Below are positions 54,531 through 64,000 of a DNA stretch of 64,000 nucleotides, piece after piece. The first letter of the stretch is position 1; every line of letters begins with the position of its first letter. The notes under the pieces are model-generated. The model ran no database searches and was not told where the DNA came from. It saw only the letters and a list, made by a program, of their open reading frames with translations. The position numbers and the translations under genes were made by a program. This stretch comes from Adiantum capillus-veneris (lineage: Eukaryota > Streptophyta > Polypodiopsida > Polypodiales > Pteridaceae), in contig CM043944.1 of assembly GCA_014529385.2 (NCBI GenBank), forward strand, positions 50,476,768-50,540,767, read 5' to 3'.

Positions 54531-55426
54531 TGCCACTATGGCCAATGATGGGAGCAAGGGCATTTGTAAAATGGGGCATTGATTTTGTGGGGCCTATTTC
54601 ACCCCCTGCATATCGCACCCATACCCAATATATCATTGTGGCTACGGACTATCTCACAAAATGGGCGGAAGCCAAGGCAACACAAAAAGCAGATACAAGA
54701 ACCACTGCACAATTTTTGTATGAGAATGTCTTTGTACGATACGGATTACCAATAGAAATTGTCAGTGATCGAGGAACACATTTTCTTAATGAAGTCATTG
54801 AATATTTGCTAGAGAAATTCATGGTTATACATAGAAAATTTGCTCCATATCATCCACACACAAATGGACAAGCTAAGGCCACAAATAAAACATTATGCAC
54901 TGTTCTGACTAAAATTGTATCAGAGTCAAGGACAGACTGGGATCAGCAGTTACACTCAACACTATGGGCATACAAGGTAGCTTACAAAACATCAATAGGA
55001 ACAACATCGTACAACATGGTGTTTGGCCTAAACGCTATATTACCCATAGAGTTTTTAATTCCAACTCTACGAGTAGCAAAACGCTTAGAATGGACAGGGC
55101 ATGAGCTCTCTTCAAGAATAGATGATCTTGAAAAGCTAGACGAACTTCGATTGAGAGCTGTAGCTTCGATCTATGCTAAAAAGAGAAGACAAAAAGAGTT
55201 TTTTGACAAGCGTGTGCGCACGAAAGAGTTCAAAACAGGTGATTATGTACTTGTTTATACCTTAAAGCAACATGCCAAGAAACTTAAAAAGCGAGGGATG
55301 GGACCCTTTGTGATTAGTGACTTATCACAAAGTGGAGCTGTCAAACTTGCTACATTAGCAGGGGAAGAAATGCCAAATTGGATTAGTGGGTGTCGATTAA
55401 AAAAGTATCATTTACCACTAACATAG
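54452..55426 (+). pseudogene. Element B integrase
   Basis: 324 codons open: VAWQ-type zinc end (CVACQRTK), core WGIDFVGPISPPAYRTHTQY, IEIVSDRGTHFLNEVI, NGQAKATNK, then KTGDYVLVYTLKQHAKK and GCRLKKYHLPLT. The third catalytic position (Glu of NGQAE) is Lys. A has Val at the same codon, by a different base change from a GAG codon. The stop comes four residues after the KKYH motif, whereas A reads on into AP2. Confidence 0.9.
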
Positions 55427-55432
55427 GATATG

Positions 55433-56030
55433 CTTCAACAAATACATCAAGAAAAACAACGGATGAAGGAGAAATAAAGGGTACAAGAAGAATCCCAAGC
55501 AGAAGCAAAAGAAGGCATTGCAAAAAGAAGGCTTCTACGACAACAACAACAATGTGGATCACCATTGCGAATAAATGCTATTCGACTAAAAGAATTTTGG
55601 TGAAGACACAGTGGAGCCAATAATTGCAGTCAAAGTGGATAGCAATCAAGTTGAATCGACGGCATTGCTTGATTCTGGAGCTCAAGCAAATTTGATCTTT
55701 TACAGATTGTACAAATAGCTCAAGCCCGAAGATCAACTACATCCTACCCCACAAGTTCTGGAAAGTAATACATCACATTCGCTAAAAACATTGTGCTGGA
55801 TTATATTGCATGTACAACTACATCAATATATTTACCCACACAAGTTTTACGTCGTTGAGGATGAAAGCACAAAACACCCCATGTTGTTGGGACAACCTTG
55901 GCAAAAAGAGTATAATGTGCACATAGATTGGAATGCGGATGCAGTCAAAATTCAACATGCACAAGAACAACAAGTGGTAGCATTTGCTCAACAACCCCGG
56001 AAGAACCAGATGGCAGCAATGCAATCACTG
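55433..56030 (+). pseudogene. Element B second retropepsin-like domain (AP2)
   Basis: Broken by frameshifts but diagnostic: LLDSGAQANLIFYRLYK with an intact DSG triad (about 55668), a TAG after it, then WIILHVQLHQYIYPHKFYVV and HPMLLGQPWQKEYNVHIDW (ILG-type second motif). Same position as AP2 of A, directly after integrase. B supports reading the A version (DLG) as a mutated protease. Confidence 0.78.
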
Positions 56031-56034
56031 GATA

Positions 56035-56697
56035 AAGAACCAAAAGGATGGGTGCCAATAAAGAACTACACGATACCAATGGCGACCAACCATGGAACAT
56101 CCAACAACACAGACCACAGTGAAAAGATCAAGGTTAGCAACACGCGAAAAACAAGTATGGGTGCGGAAGGATAAAGGTGACATGGCATACATGCAATACA
56201 ATAGAAGAAGTCAACAGAAGCACACAGTTCAACCAATAACTAAGGGAATAAAACAGATATGGATCCCAAAGAGAATGCTCAATAACAACCTAAATGAGAC
56301 TCACATTTGGACGAAACCCAAGCAACAGGAACTCCCTTCAGTACAAGAAACATCGGCATGCAGACACACACTACATACGAAACCGCCAAACCGATCTATG
56401 TGGGTGCCAATCACCAGCACAACAATGACAACTGTGGAAGTAGCAATAAACCTACAAAGACCTCCAAAACAAAGCTACAAATGGAAAGCAAAAGAGACAC
56501 AGACTATGGCCAATTCCGCCACGACAATTCTCTCCAAGGAGACAACCATGGCCATATCGACAGTAGTGGCAAACCAAGTGACTTTTGCAAGAAAGACGAT
56601 CAAACAGAGAGCTGTAGAGTTACAACTTTTACTTGCAAAGAAAATCCACCAACGAAATCAACAACAAACAGGAAACCTCGATGTTGAATGCCAATAA
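56035..56697 (+). pseudogene. Element B WxPK-motif region
   Basis: KEPKGWVPIKN is in frame with AP2. After a frame change come KQVWVRKDKG, KQIWIPKRMLNN, THIWTKPKQQ and RSMWVPITS, then SYKWKAKET and the conserved end KTIKQRAVELQLLLAKK and GNLDVECQ. Six tryptophan motifs compared with five in A and four in C. Function unknown. Confidence 0.7.
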
Positions 56698-56862
56698 GCA
56701 TCTTGCTTATATCCTCCTCTTGTACAACATTGATTTTTCCATGCATTGACCGCGTATGCATCATATAGGGCCACATTACACGGCCGAGCATTCGCACAAT
56801 TTTCAACCCATGCATGAAACATACTCCGAGGCGATACCTTGTCGTCCGGGAGGACTCCAGCT

Positions 56863-56876
56863 AGGAGGGGGGGAGG
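56863..56876 (+). promoter_or_regulatory. polypurine tract of element B
   Basis: TAGGAGGGGGGGAGG preceded by GTCGTCCGGGAGGACTCC, the same arrangement as in A. Confidence 0.55.
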
Positions 56877-57690
56877 CATTCTCAAATGCGGACCCAATGG
56901 TAAAAAGAGCAAAAAAGGACATGTTTTTTGACTATTTTAGAGGGTTGTCATTTGATTGCAAAATTCTTTGGACTAACCTAAGTACATATGCCCTTATACA
57001 GTATGAATCTACAAGTATATGGGGCCCAATGCCAAATCAAGCCCCTAGGTGTGTGTATATAGGTAAAAATAGCCATTTTTTGGACAAATTATTGATAAAA
57101 CAGAGAAATCCGGCCATAAAAATTGCATGTGAGTGTATATAGTGTTTTGCGGTGATGTTTTTGAATTATTATGATTTTTTGGGATTTTTTGGGTTTAATT
57201 TGCTATTTTCTTTTTAATTTTACTAATTATCAAAAGAAAAACTTCAAAAATACAAAAAGCAAGTGAAATACGGTCGTAATGAAAAACAAAAAATATGGGG
57301 ATGATCAGTGACTATAGGAAAACCTATGGTACAATGGGGGTGCAATTATGTGAATGAAGCGGAAAGCGTGTTTTAGCCAGATTTTGACCGAAACGTCAAA
57401 TTTCTCGGAAACTAGGCAAATGGAGTCCAAATCAATTTCGAGCCTAAACCGCATCTCGCAAGAAGTTGGGAGCACATGTCAAATTTCATGGAAAGTGGTT
57501 TGGGGACCCCCATTATAAGATTTTTTCACTTCATTTAAAGCTCATTTCTACTATTGCCTTCTTGAGAGAGAGCTCTTGCCACCTAGAGTGAACCGGACTT
57601 CTAGCCGCTTCTACGATGCGCACGACTACCCGATAGGCTCCAGACATGAGAGGTAGGCTCACCACCTTGAGCTTTTCATGAGTATATTGT
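56877..57690 (+). other. Element B 3' non-coding region
   Basis: Homologous in inverted orientation to about 41250-42130 (same phrases GGGCC-AATGCCAAATCAAGCC and AGGTGTGTGTATATA, and CATAAAAATTGCATGTGAGTG). Contains a TATATA motif and no gene. The homology stops at about 57680. Confidence 0.75.
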
Positions 57691-57975
57691 GCAAGTTTCA
57701 TGTGATTTGGACTAGTTTTGGTAGGTCTATGACCCATTATTGCCTCTATGCTCTTACTTTGCGTTTTCTGATGCATATGAGATCAACTTTTGTCCAAATG
57801 TGATGAAACTTGGTGGCTAGAATGTACACGCTATGCAGAAGCTGTGTGTGAGATGAGATGTTGAGTTTAGTTCCCATATATGGCCTTGAGACATCCTACG
57901 TGTAGGATGTCTCCTGATGAAATTTATATGAGAAGTGCTATTGGTGCTTGCCTCAAGCCCCCCTGAGTCCCCGTA
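57690..57975 (+). repeat. inverted leader fragment with one palindrome
   Basis: Homologous in direct orientation to 40225-40510 (GTGCAAGTTTCATG-GATTTGG, CCATTATTGCC, AATGTGATGAAACTTGG). It carries the palindrome at 57889-57912 with one central mismatch. The adjoining B sequence matches the opposite strand of the same region, so an inversion or a second truncated copy lies at about 57685. Confidence 0.8.
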
Positions 57976-59044
57976 GGTTGCATCCAACAAAGTTTCCTCC
58001 ATGTCTGCCATAACCTCGGCCTCTTCCACCACGATCACGATTTTGATTTAGCCTTGTGTAACATTCTCTTTCAAAGTGACCATAAATGCCACATCTGTTA
58101 CAATATCCATCTCTTTGAGGATGTACAAATCGTCCACCTCCACGTCCACGAGTTCGGGCTCTCCCCCTACCTCTTTGGCTATAATCATTGTAACTTTGAC
58201 TTTGTTGGTTTTGCCATTGACCTCTTCCAACATTGTTTCCACGACCATAGTTTCCTCTTCCACCTCTATTGTTTCCACGACCTCTAGAGTAAAAAACCTG
58301 ATCTCTGGAATTGTTATTTGATGTAGAAGGACCTGACTCGCCTAACTTCACCTCTTCTTGCAAACAAAGGTTTACTAACTCTTCAAAATCAGGCATGTGT
58401 CCTCGAACAGATATAGATGTATCCAATGACTTGTATTCCGGTCCCAAACCATTCAATGTCACTAAAACTAAGTCATCATCTGGAACTTCAACATTAATGC
58501 TCGCAAGATCTTCCTGTATTTGCTTTATCTTTGTCACATAATCTGATATGGATCTATTTCCTCGCCATACACAATGTAACCTTTGCTTCAAGTGAACTTT
58601 TCGTGGTTCTGTATTGGAGCTGTTCATTCTTGCTAGTATCTCCCATGCTTCCTTTGGAGATTGAACCTTCTTCACATGTGGTATAAATAAGTCACTAATG
58701 CATAGTGAAATCCAATGCATCACTTTCCTTGAATTCTCGATCCACTTCTTGTAAGCTTCTACTCCTGCTTGCCATGTTTTATGTGCTTCAACATTCTCTC
58801 TATTTGGTTCCAAACCAACCTCGGGACACTCTTGTTCACCTGTAATGTAATCCCATAAACCTTTGCCCATGATAAAGTTCTCCATCCTGTAAGACCATAT
58901 GATGTAGTTCTCTCTGGTCAGCTTCTCTCCAACAATCTGTGTGACTTGAGTTGAACTTTCTGCCATCTTCACTCTCTCAATTTCTTTCAAAGGATTTTGA
59001 TAAAATTTCGGCAGAGTTTCGTTTGTATTTGGACAATATCTCAA
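57976..59044 (-). pseudogene. Copia-3 gag
   Basis: ATG-started gag of the Copia (UBN2) type: NYIIWSYRMENFIMGKGLWD, YKKWIENSRKVMHWISLCIS, SPKEAWEILARMNSSNTEPR, LKQRLHCVWRGNRSISDYVT, LATLNGLG-type motif (VLVTLNGLGPEYKSL). These are followed by a long Arg/Gly-rich (RGG-box-like) stretch and a zinc knuckle CNRCGIYGHFEREC (CX2CX4HX4C). The first in-frame ATG is at 59044, and MAESSTQVTQIVGEKL 25 codons later is an alternative start. The frame runs into unrelated Gypsy sequence at its C-terminus. Confidence 0.9.
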
Positions 59045-59854
59045 GTGAAAATCTTAACCAAAGTGCTCATAAACACTGACAGAAAATCTCTCACTACCAA
59101 GGGAAAATCCACTGACTCACTTTGCCACAGACTGACTCAGTACTATGCATAAATACTCTAAAACAATGTCCACATGGACCTGTATGCAAATGCAATCCAT
59201 ACGCTATCATGTACCACATATCCATACATCCACCTTCTTCCCATAGTCGTAAACGACATATGAGGTCTGTCGCAGGGCCAGTCGGGGGTTCGCTCCAGTA
59301 CCTAATCCACCTTGCCAAGGTACCAAAGCTCCCAAGGCAAGGCTTCAAAAAACCTCACTCGACCCTCACAAAGGCTGTAGTTTTCCAAAATACATTGACC
59401 GCATATCCATACATAACCACAAAGTACTCAATCTGACAATATAACCGCCTCAACTTCTTCCCACAACCTTTCTTACATAGGCGGTTGTCCATAACGGACC
59501 CACAACAACCAAACATAATCTTCGATAACACAATATCATGATGCAAAAGCTCTATGTCGCTCTCCAAAACCTGTGTAAGTGCTGAATTCTTCACCTGTAA
59601 CTTGTAAATCTACTGCCGAGTGCAAACTGGACATCTCCTATGCTTGTGTGAGCTGGCTGTTTGCTGCAGAAAATTGCAGATTTTGGTAAATCTGAGTATG
59701 CCAATGCGTCCGGAACGCCCAAAAACATAAAGATGGACTCTTGGATCACTGTATTCAGAGTTCGCGTGAGGGAGTTATGACCAAAAAACCTCTCTTTTTT
59801 GTTGTTTTCCAGAGCTGCGGAAACCTGTGTATTGACTGTAGCTCCTCAAACTGA
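59045..59854 (-). other. Copia-3 leader
   Basis: About 0.8 kb between PBS and gag, with no recognisable coding sequence. This is longer than the few bases typical of Copia leaders, so an insertion or spliced leader is possible. Confidence 0.6.
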
Positions 59855-59866
59855 GCTCTGATACCA
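59855..59866 (-). promoter_or_regulatory. Copia-3 primer binding site (initiator Met-tRNA)
   Basis: Minus-strand TGGTATCAGAGC, exactly the plant Copia PBS complementary to the 3' end of initiator Met-tRNA. Three bases separate it from the LTR end. Confidence 0.95.
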
Positions 59867-59869
59867 CTT

Positions 59870-60102
59870 TGTAGAGTGCGCAGGTGATGGAGAAGGTAGG
59901 AAAGAAGACTACACACACACACCAACACACATCGAGACACACACACACACACAATCGTTACCCTGTAGCAGCCATTCAACGAGCTGCTCTTCTCTTCTTC
60001 TCTTTTGAACTATTATCCAAAGTATATTTACAACATAGTGTAGTCAGTGTCCAGCCGCCCATAGCACAATGGACATATTCTTTAACATCATATTCTTCAA
60101 CA
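59870..60102 (-). repeat. Copia-3 5' LTR
   Basis: Minus-strand TGTTGAAGAATATGATG ... CACCTGCGCACTCTACA, 233 bp, TG...CA, ending three bases before the PBS. It contains a (TG)n tract. The 3' LTR is not in the window, so the TSD cannot be tested; the flanking five bases are TCATG. Confidence 0.82.
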
Positions 60103-60106
60103 TCAT

Positions 60107-60690
60107 GAGTATACTTCTGCTCACTAGCTCAAATCATTGGGCTGAGATAACTAATCTATTGAGGGGGGGGGTCTTTCTTTCTTGCAATAGCACTGATTAC
60201 CTATACTCACTTTAGGCTTTTTTTGCTTGACTTAAGAATAACATCAATGAGTTAAGGGAATTGCAAAATGATACACTAGTTCTCGCTGCCCTTTTTTGGT
60301 ACAGTTATGTCCACATCCGTATGGGATGTTGTTTGGCTTCTCTACCTGGTACTGACTGATCCTCTGCTACTACTGTTCTGGAGTATGACATCAAATACTA
60401 TTTTCAAAAGAAAACAGTTCGTTATACTGGTTATACTGCTTTTTTTGGTTGCAGTTAGTTATGTTCAAAAAAAAGGGGGAGCTTATACTTGGCCAGGTCT
60501 AGCGTGTTATACTTAGAATTTACATCTTCAGGCTTAATCTAAGGAACACTACAAAATGGTACACTGGTTTTGCTGCCATTTTTTGGTTCAACTTTGTTCA
60601 CATTAGCATATGATGGTGTTTGGGCTTCTTTATCTGGTACTGATTGATCCTCTGCTACTGTGCTAGAGTATAGCAGATACAAGTAAATTT
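60107..60690 (+). repeat. two tandem units, about 284 bp
   Basis: AAAATGATACACTAGTT (about 60269) recurs as AAAATGGTACACTGGTT (about 60553), each followed by CCMTTTTTTGGT, GGTACTGAYTGATCCTCTGC and a GAGTATRRCA phrase. The first about 200 bp reappear at 63260-63465. No coding potential seen. Confidence 0.75.
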
Positions 60691-62002
60691 TTGATACAAG
60701 TGTTGCTCGATATTTTAATTTTTGGCAGTTACTCGAGCTTACTTTATGGTTGCTTTTTTGAGTGTTGCATACTGGATCCTACTTTGATCTACTGCTCTGT
60801 TTTTGACTGGTTTATTTACTGATTTTTACTTGTTAGAAGGAGTGATTACCAAGATTGCTATAACACAACCTAATTTAACCTATCTGCGGATTCGATCGAT
60901 AATACTGGATACATGAGTTTCTCTAGGGATGTTGGCTATCTGCTGGCTTTGGCTGGCCTTTGCTGGTTGTTTTGATGATCTCAACCTGAAGCAAATTTAT
61001 AACGGATACCTTGTTTGGTTGTTGATTGCTCTTATTTATGGCAGAAGTTAAAACAAATAGAGTAACTCTAGCAGGAATATGATGCTAGAAAATCCTTGGT
61101 ACTTTATTATACAAGATAGTAGCTGGTCTAATAATTTTAAGTTTGACATGGATAACAACTGATAGATTCCTTGAAGCCTGCCATACGTAGCCAAGTCTAA
61201 CATATCTGTTGTCTTGACTATATGGATGCAGGTGAGAATTCTATCTTGGCTTAAAGAGGTTTAGCTTGCTGCAGTCCGACTTTGGAAGCATTTTAATGAT
61301 GCAATTGGGATAGTTTTTGATACCTTTGTACAAATTCCTTTGGAATGATACTTCATTCTTACTATATTGTACAGTTTTGATTCAAAGACTGAATTATTTC
61401 TGCACGTATCTTTGCCTTGACATCTTCAGCCAGTCGCGTCTTTTTGAACATCTTATTCAATTGGTGTGTTATTTATATAGTTTAGCAGCTACACACACAC
61501 CTCTAAACACCAGGCCCTCCTAGGGAACTGGGAGGACTAGGATACTGGCTTTAGATATGTTTTTGTCTGTAGGCTTTGAGTGACCCACTGTTTGTAATTC
61601 CTTTACTGGTTGACAAGTGTTAGGTGGTCTCTCCTTGACTATAGACTGGATTCCTTCTCACGACTATTATAGTCGTTATGGCTCAGTCGTTTTTAAGTAG
61701 CAAGTTAATCCAATTCTACTTACCTATGCTTTGGCAAATTGGTTTCTTGACTGTTGCAGGTACATGCTACTCATATGCTGAACAAGATAACTTTTTGGAA
61801 CAAGATGATTTGCCTTATGTTTTTCTTCCAATAGCTACTCAATGACAACCATACTTACTTCAAACTGGATGACAAAGCCTTAAAACTCCTACAGGAGTAA
61901 TGTCTTCCTTGAGAACTTTTATCTGTAGACATTTCTTCCCTTTTGAGGGTCACTCTTAATTTTTCTATACTCATGAAATTAAAAATCTCATCTTTCTCAT
62001 GA
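60691..62002. other. non-coding stretch
   Basis: AT-rich, T-rich on the plus strand, with no recognisable protein, RNA gene or terminus. Confidence 0.5.
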
Positions 62003-62035
62003 GGCAGTAGGCCCATCCACAATGGGCCTACTGCC
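62003..62035. repeat. perfect 14-bp inverted repeat, 5-base loop
   Basis: GGCAGTAGGCCCAT (62003-62016) and its exact reverse complement at 62022-62035 flank CCACA. A degenerate repeat of the loop side, ACCCATTGTGTATGGCG, follows at once. Confidence 0.93.
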
Positions 62036-62072
62036 AAGACCCATTGTGTATGGCGCCGGGGTTAGGGCGGGT

Positions 62073-62152
62073 ACACACACACACACACACACACACACTT
62101 TGTCACAGCAAGCTGACCATAGCTACACAAACATACACACACACACACACAC
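62073..62152. repeat. two (AC)n tracts
   Basis: AC tracts at about 62072-62098 and 62134-62152, both followed by sequence containing ACTT or ATCACTT. Confidence 0.88.
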
Positions 62153-63259
62153 AATCACTTGGCAAAATTGAATTGCTACCCTGTGTTGTACAACTGCTGG
62201 TGAAGTTAGTGCTTTTTACCAACTTTTGGGGCTATCCTATGGATACTACCCCTTAATCTATCTCTTAACTTATACTTTGCCCTCTGAATATTTTGGGCGG
62301 CTTTCAAGTTCATTGACTCTGCTTGGTTTCCATCAAATTGTCGCGGCTATCATAGTGCATCGCGGCCCGGATCTCTTTGGGGATTGCCTCTGTTGCAGAA
62401 TCTTACATTCACTCTGTCTCTAAACCAAGCAGCTAGCACATTAAGGAGTGCATTATATGATCCTCCTTGGTGCTTCAAGACCATATATAAAGAGGTGAGG
62501 GATCTTCTGCTCCCTCACTTAGACTTTGTTGTTTTTTCTTGAGAAAAAGTGAGAGGAAGGAATGGTGCTGTTGATTCATCTCTTGAAAACATAATGCTTG
62601 ACACCCGGTGCCTCACAAGCAGGACTGCTTTAAATCTGATGGCTTTGTTAAGTTGTAATACTAGTAGATGGCATCTAATCTTTCATATGGTGATTATTTT
62701 GGTATTTTGACACTAATGGGGAATATAAAGGCTGAATGCCTGGTGAGTTGCTGGTTATCCATGCCTTTTTCTGAGTAATGGAAGGAGGGTTATTGGTTAT
62801 ACTGCCATTTTGTGATGGCTGCAGTTGGTGATGCTACATTCAAAAAAAGGGGGGAGATTTTACTTGGCCTAATGTAGCTGGTTATACACAATCTCTACAT
62901 CTTCATGCTTAATCTTTGGTATGTTTCAATAATAGCAGGGTATGGTTCTTCCATTTAACAGAGTTGGGCTGATTTAACTAATCTTTACAAATGGGGCCTT
63001 CTTCTTTTTTCTTGATACTGACTACATACATACACTCTAATTTTTTGATTGCCAGTGTGCTAGAATATAACATCTAACCTATCATATATATACTTTTTTG
63101 GATTTGTTTACAATCAGATGGTGAGTGTAAAGGCTAAAAGCTTGGTGGTGGTGCTGGTTATGCATAGATTTTCTGGATTACTAGAATACTGCCATATTCT
63201 GATAGTTATAATTATAGCTGTCATTGGATGTTTACCTATCTTAGCTTCTGGGAAACTAT
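62153..63259. other. non-coding stretch with diverged repeat units
   Basis: Parts around 62700-63100 repeat phrases of 60450-60690: AAAAAGGGGGGAG-TTTACTTGGCC, ACATCTTCATGCTTAATCT and GTGTGCTAGAATATAACATC. No gene recognised. Confidence 0.55.
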
Positions 63260-63465
63260 CATGAGTATACTTCTGCTTACTAGCTCAAATCACTGGGTTG
63301 AGATAACTGATCTATTGAGGGGGGGGGTCTTTCTTTCTTGCATAGCACTGATTACCTATACTCACTTTAGGCTTTTTTTGCTTGACTTAAGAATAACATC
63401 AATGAGTTAAGGGTATTGCAAAATGATACACTAGTTTTGGCTTCCATTTTTTGGTACAGTTTCAG
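63260..63465 (+). repeat. second copy of the 60107 repeat
   Basis: About 200 bp nearly identical to 60104-60300: GAGTATACTTCTGC, TATTGAGGGGGGGG, TCTTTCTTTCTTGCA and GACTTAAGAATAACATCAAT. Direct orientation, about 3.16 kb apart. In the first copy the Copia-3 LTR abuts the repeat. Confidence 0.9.
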
Positions 63466-63590
63466 CTGCCACACACGGAGCCTTGGTTGTGCACAAGGGC
63501 TTTCTTAGCTAGATTGGACTCTCTCACAATTGCATTGTAGGTTGAGATTTGAGTCTCATACACACACATTGCCAACAACCAACCGCGCTG

Positions 63591-63593
<3 letters not shown>

Positions 63594-63651
<58 letters not shown>
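63594..63651. repeat. compound (CT)n(AC)n microsatellite
   Basis: CT tract of about 26 bases joined to an AC tract of about 32 bases. Confidence 0.93.
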
Positions 63652-63653
<2 letters not shown>

Positions 63654-63784
63654 ACATACACACAACATGGACATGAATACACGCACAAGTAGCTGTTGCA
63701 GATCGAGATTGGTCTGAGACCTTCAAGCGTCGGGGTCGTTGAGCTGTAGTTATTTCATGGAGTTTCAAACATGGACGGTTGTGC

Positions 63785-63909
63785 AAGTTACAATGGATGA
63801 CACGTGGGAGGCCTCTCCTTACTTGGAAAAATTTAAGCTCAAATATATATGTATAGATTTACTTTAAAATATTTCGATCAAGAAAAAAAAAATGATACTC
63901 TCTTTGAGG

Positions 63910-63958
<49 letters not shown>

Positions 63959-64000
63959 ACAGTGGATGACACAGTGGATGACACGTGGGAGGCCTCTCCT
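63785..64000 (+). repeat. direct repeat flanking (CT)n at the window end
   Basis: AAGTTACARTGGATGACAC and GTGGGAGGCCTCTCCT occur at about 63785-63823 and again at 63954-64000, where GGATGACACAGT is itself duplicated. Between them lies a (CT)n tract (about 63911-63952). The second copy is cut by the window edge. Confidence 0.85.

Larger units (their letters stand above)
53430..57690 (+). mobile_element. Element B: 5'-truncated copy of the A family
   Basis: Begins inside RNase H at ACAATGGATTTCCC, exactly where A reads ACAATGGATTTTTTGG. It continues through tandem H2C2, integrase, AP2, WxPK, purine tract and the 3' non-coding region, ending at about 57680 (GAGCTTTTC). Opposite orientation to A and head to head with it. 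Several stops and frameshifts differ from those in A, so it is an independent copy. Confidence 0.88.
57976..60102 (-). mobile_element. Copia-3, 3'-truncated Ty1/copia element
   Basis: Minus-strand order: 5' LTR (59870-60102), PBS, leader, gag; protease through RNase H are missing. The break is at about 57975, where the palindrome-bearing Gypsy leader begins. Confidence 0.88.

Noticed and set aside
57953-58541. Plus-strand frames rich in Thr, Ser and Val over the Copia-3 gag
   Set aside because: Antisense shadows of the Arg/Gly-rich nucleocapsid part of gag.

Overview
The window is plant nuclear DNA made almost entirely of transposable elements, their fragments and simple repeats. Evidence: Ty1/copia and Ty3/gypsy LTR retrotransposons of plant type, a Copia primer binding site complementary to plant initiator Met-tRNA, a Tourist-like MITE, Helitron-like termini, and a very high density of long (CT)n/(GA)n, (AC)n and poly(C) tracts. 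It looks like a large, repeat-rich genome; a fern or another non-angiosperm land plant is a low-confidence guess. I see no complete host gene, no tRNA or rRNA gene and no prokaryotic feature.

Layout. 1-15300: microsatellites, a Copia solo LTR with a perfect target-site duplication (TSD; 5160-5351), a MITE (5876-6157), a 1.6-kb fold-back repeat (about 9120-10735), several Helitron-like 5' ends, and an about 214-bp satellite array (12600-13945). 15316-17252: an internally deleted Copia (integrase joined to the RT tail and RNase H, plus 3' LTR). 17263-26264: a complete LTR element, here called C, with both LTRs and TSD GACCA. It encodes gag, protease and a tryptophan-motif (WxPK) region but no reverse transcriptase. 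26270-28350: tandem repeats and microsatellites. 28322-28396: two convergent Helitron 3' termini, followed on the minus strand by spliced gene fragments (28854-29343, 30851-31294, 34236-34450). 31250-33625: the 3' half of a second Copia, with its LTR.

34891-53430, minus strand: OTA-clade (Athila/Tat-like) Gypsy material. It comprises a 3' LTR (34891-35900), an intact 1160-codon coiled-coil ORF (35973-39455), an array of 24-bp palindromes with a 285-bp period (39577-40454), and a decayed gag-pol element, here A (about 42130-53430). A has gag, protease, RT, RNase H, a duplicated zinc-binding module, integrase, a second protease-like domain after integrase, and a WxPK region. A Copia solo LTR (43618-43938, TSD GATGA) sits inside it. 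53430-57690, plus strand: element B, a head-to-head 5'-truncated copy of A. 57976-60102: a Copia gag with PBS and 5' LTR on the minus strand. 60107-64000: non-coding, diverged repeats.

The most notable system is the Gypsy family. A and B carry a second DSG-type protease domain and WxPK repeats after integrase. The non-autonomous element C keeps protease plus WxPK but has lost everything between. The same palindrome lies upstream of both A gag and the 1160-codon ORF, suggesting related leaders used by an autonomous element and a partner.
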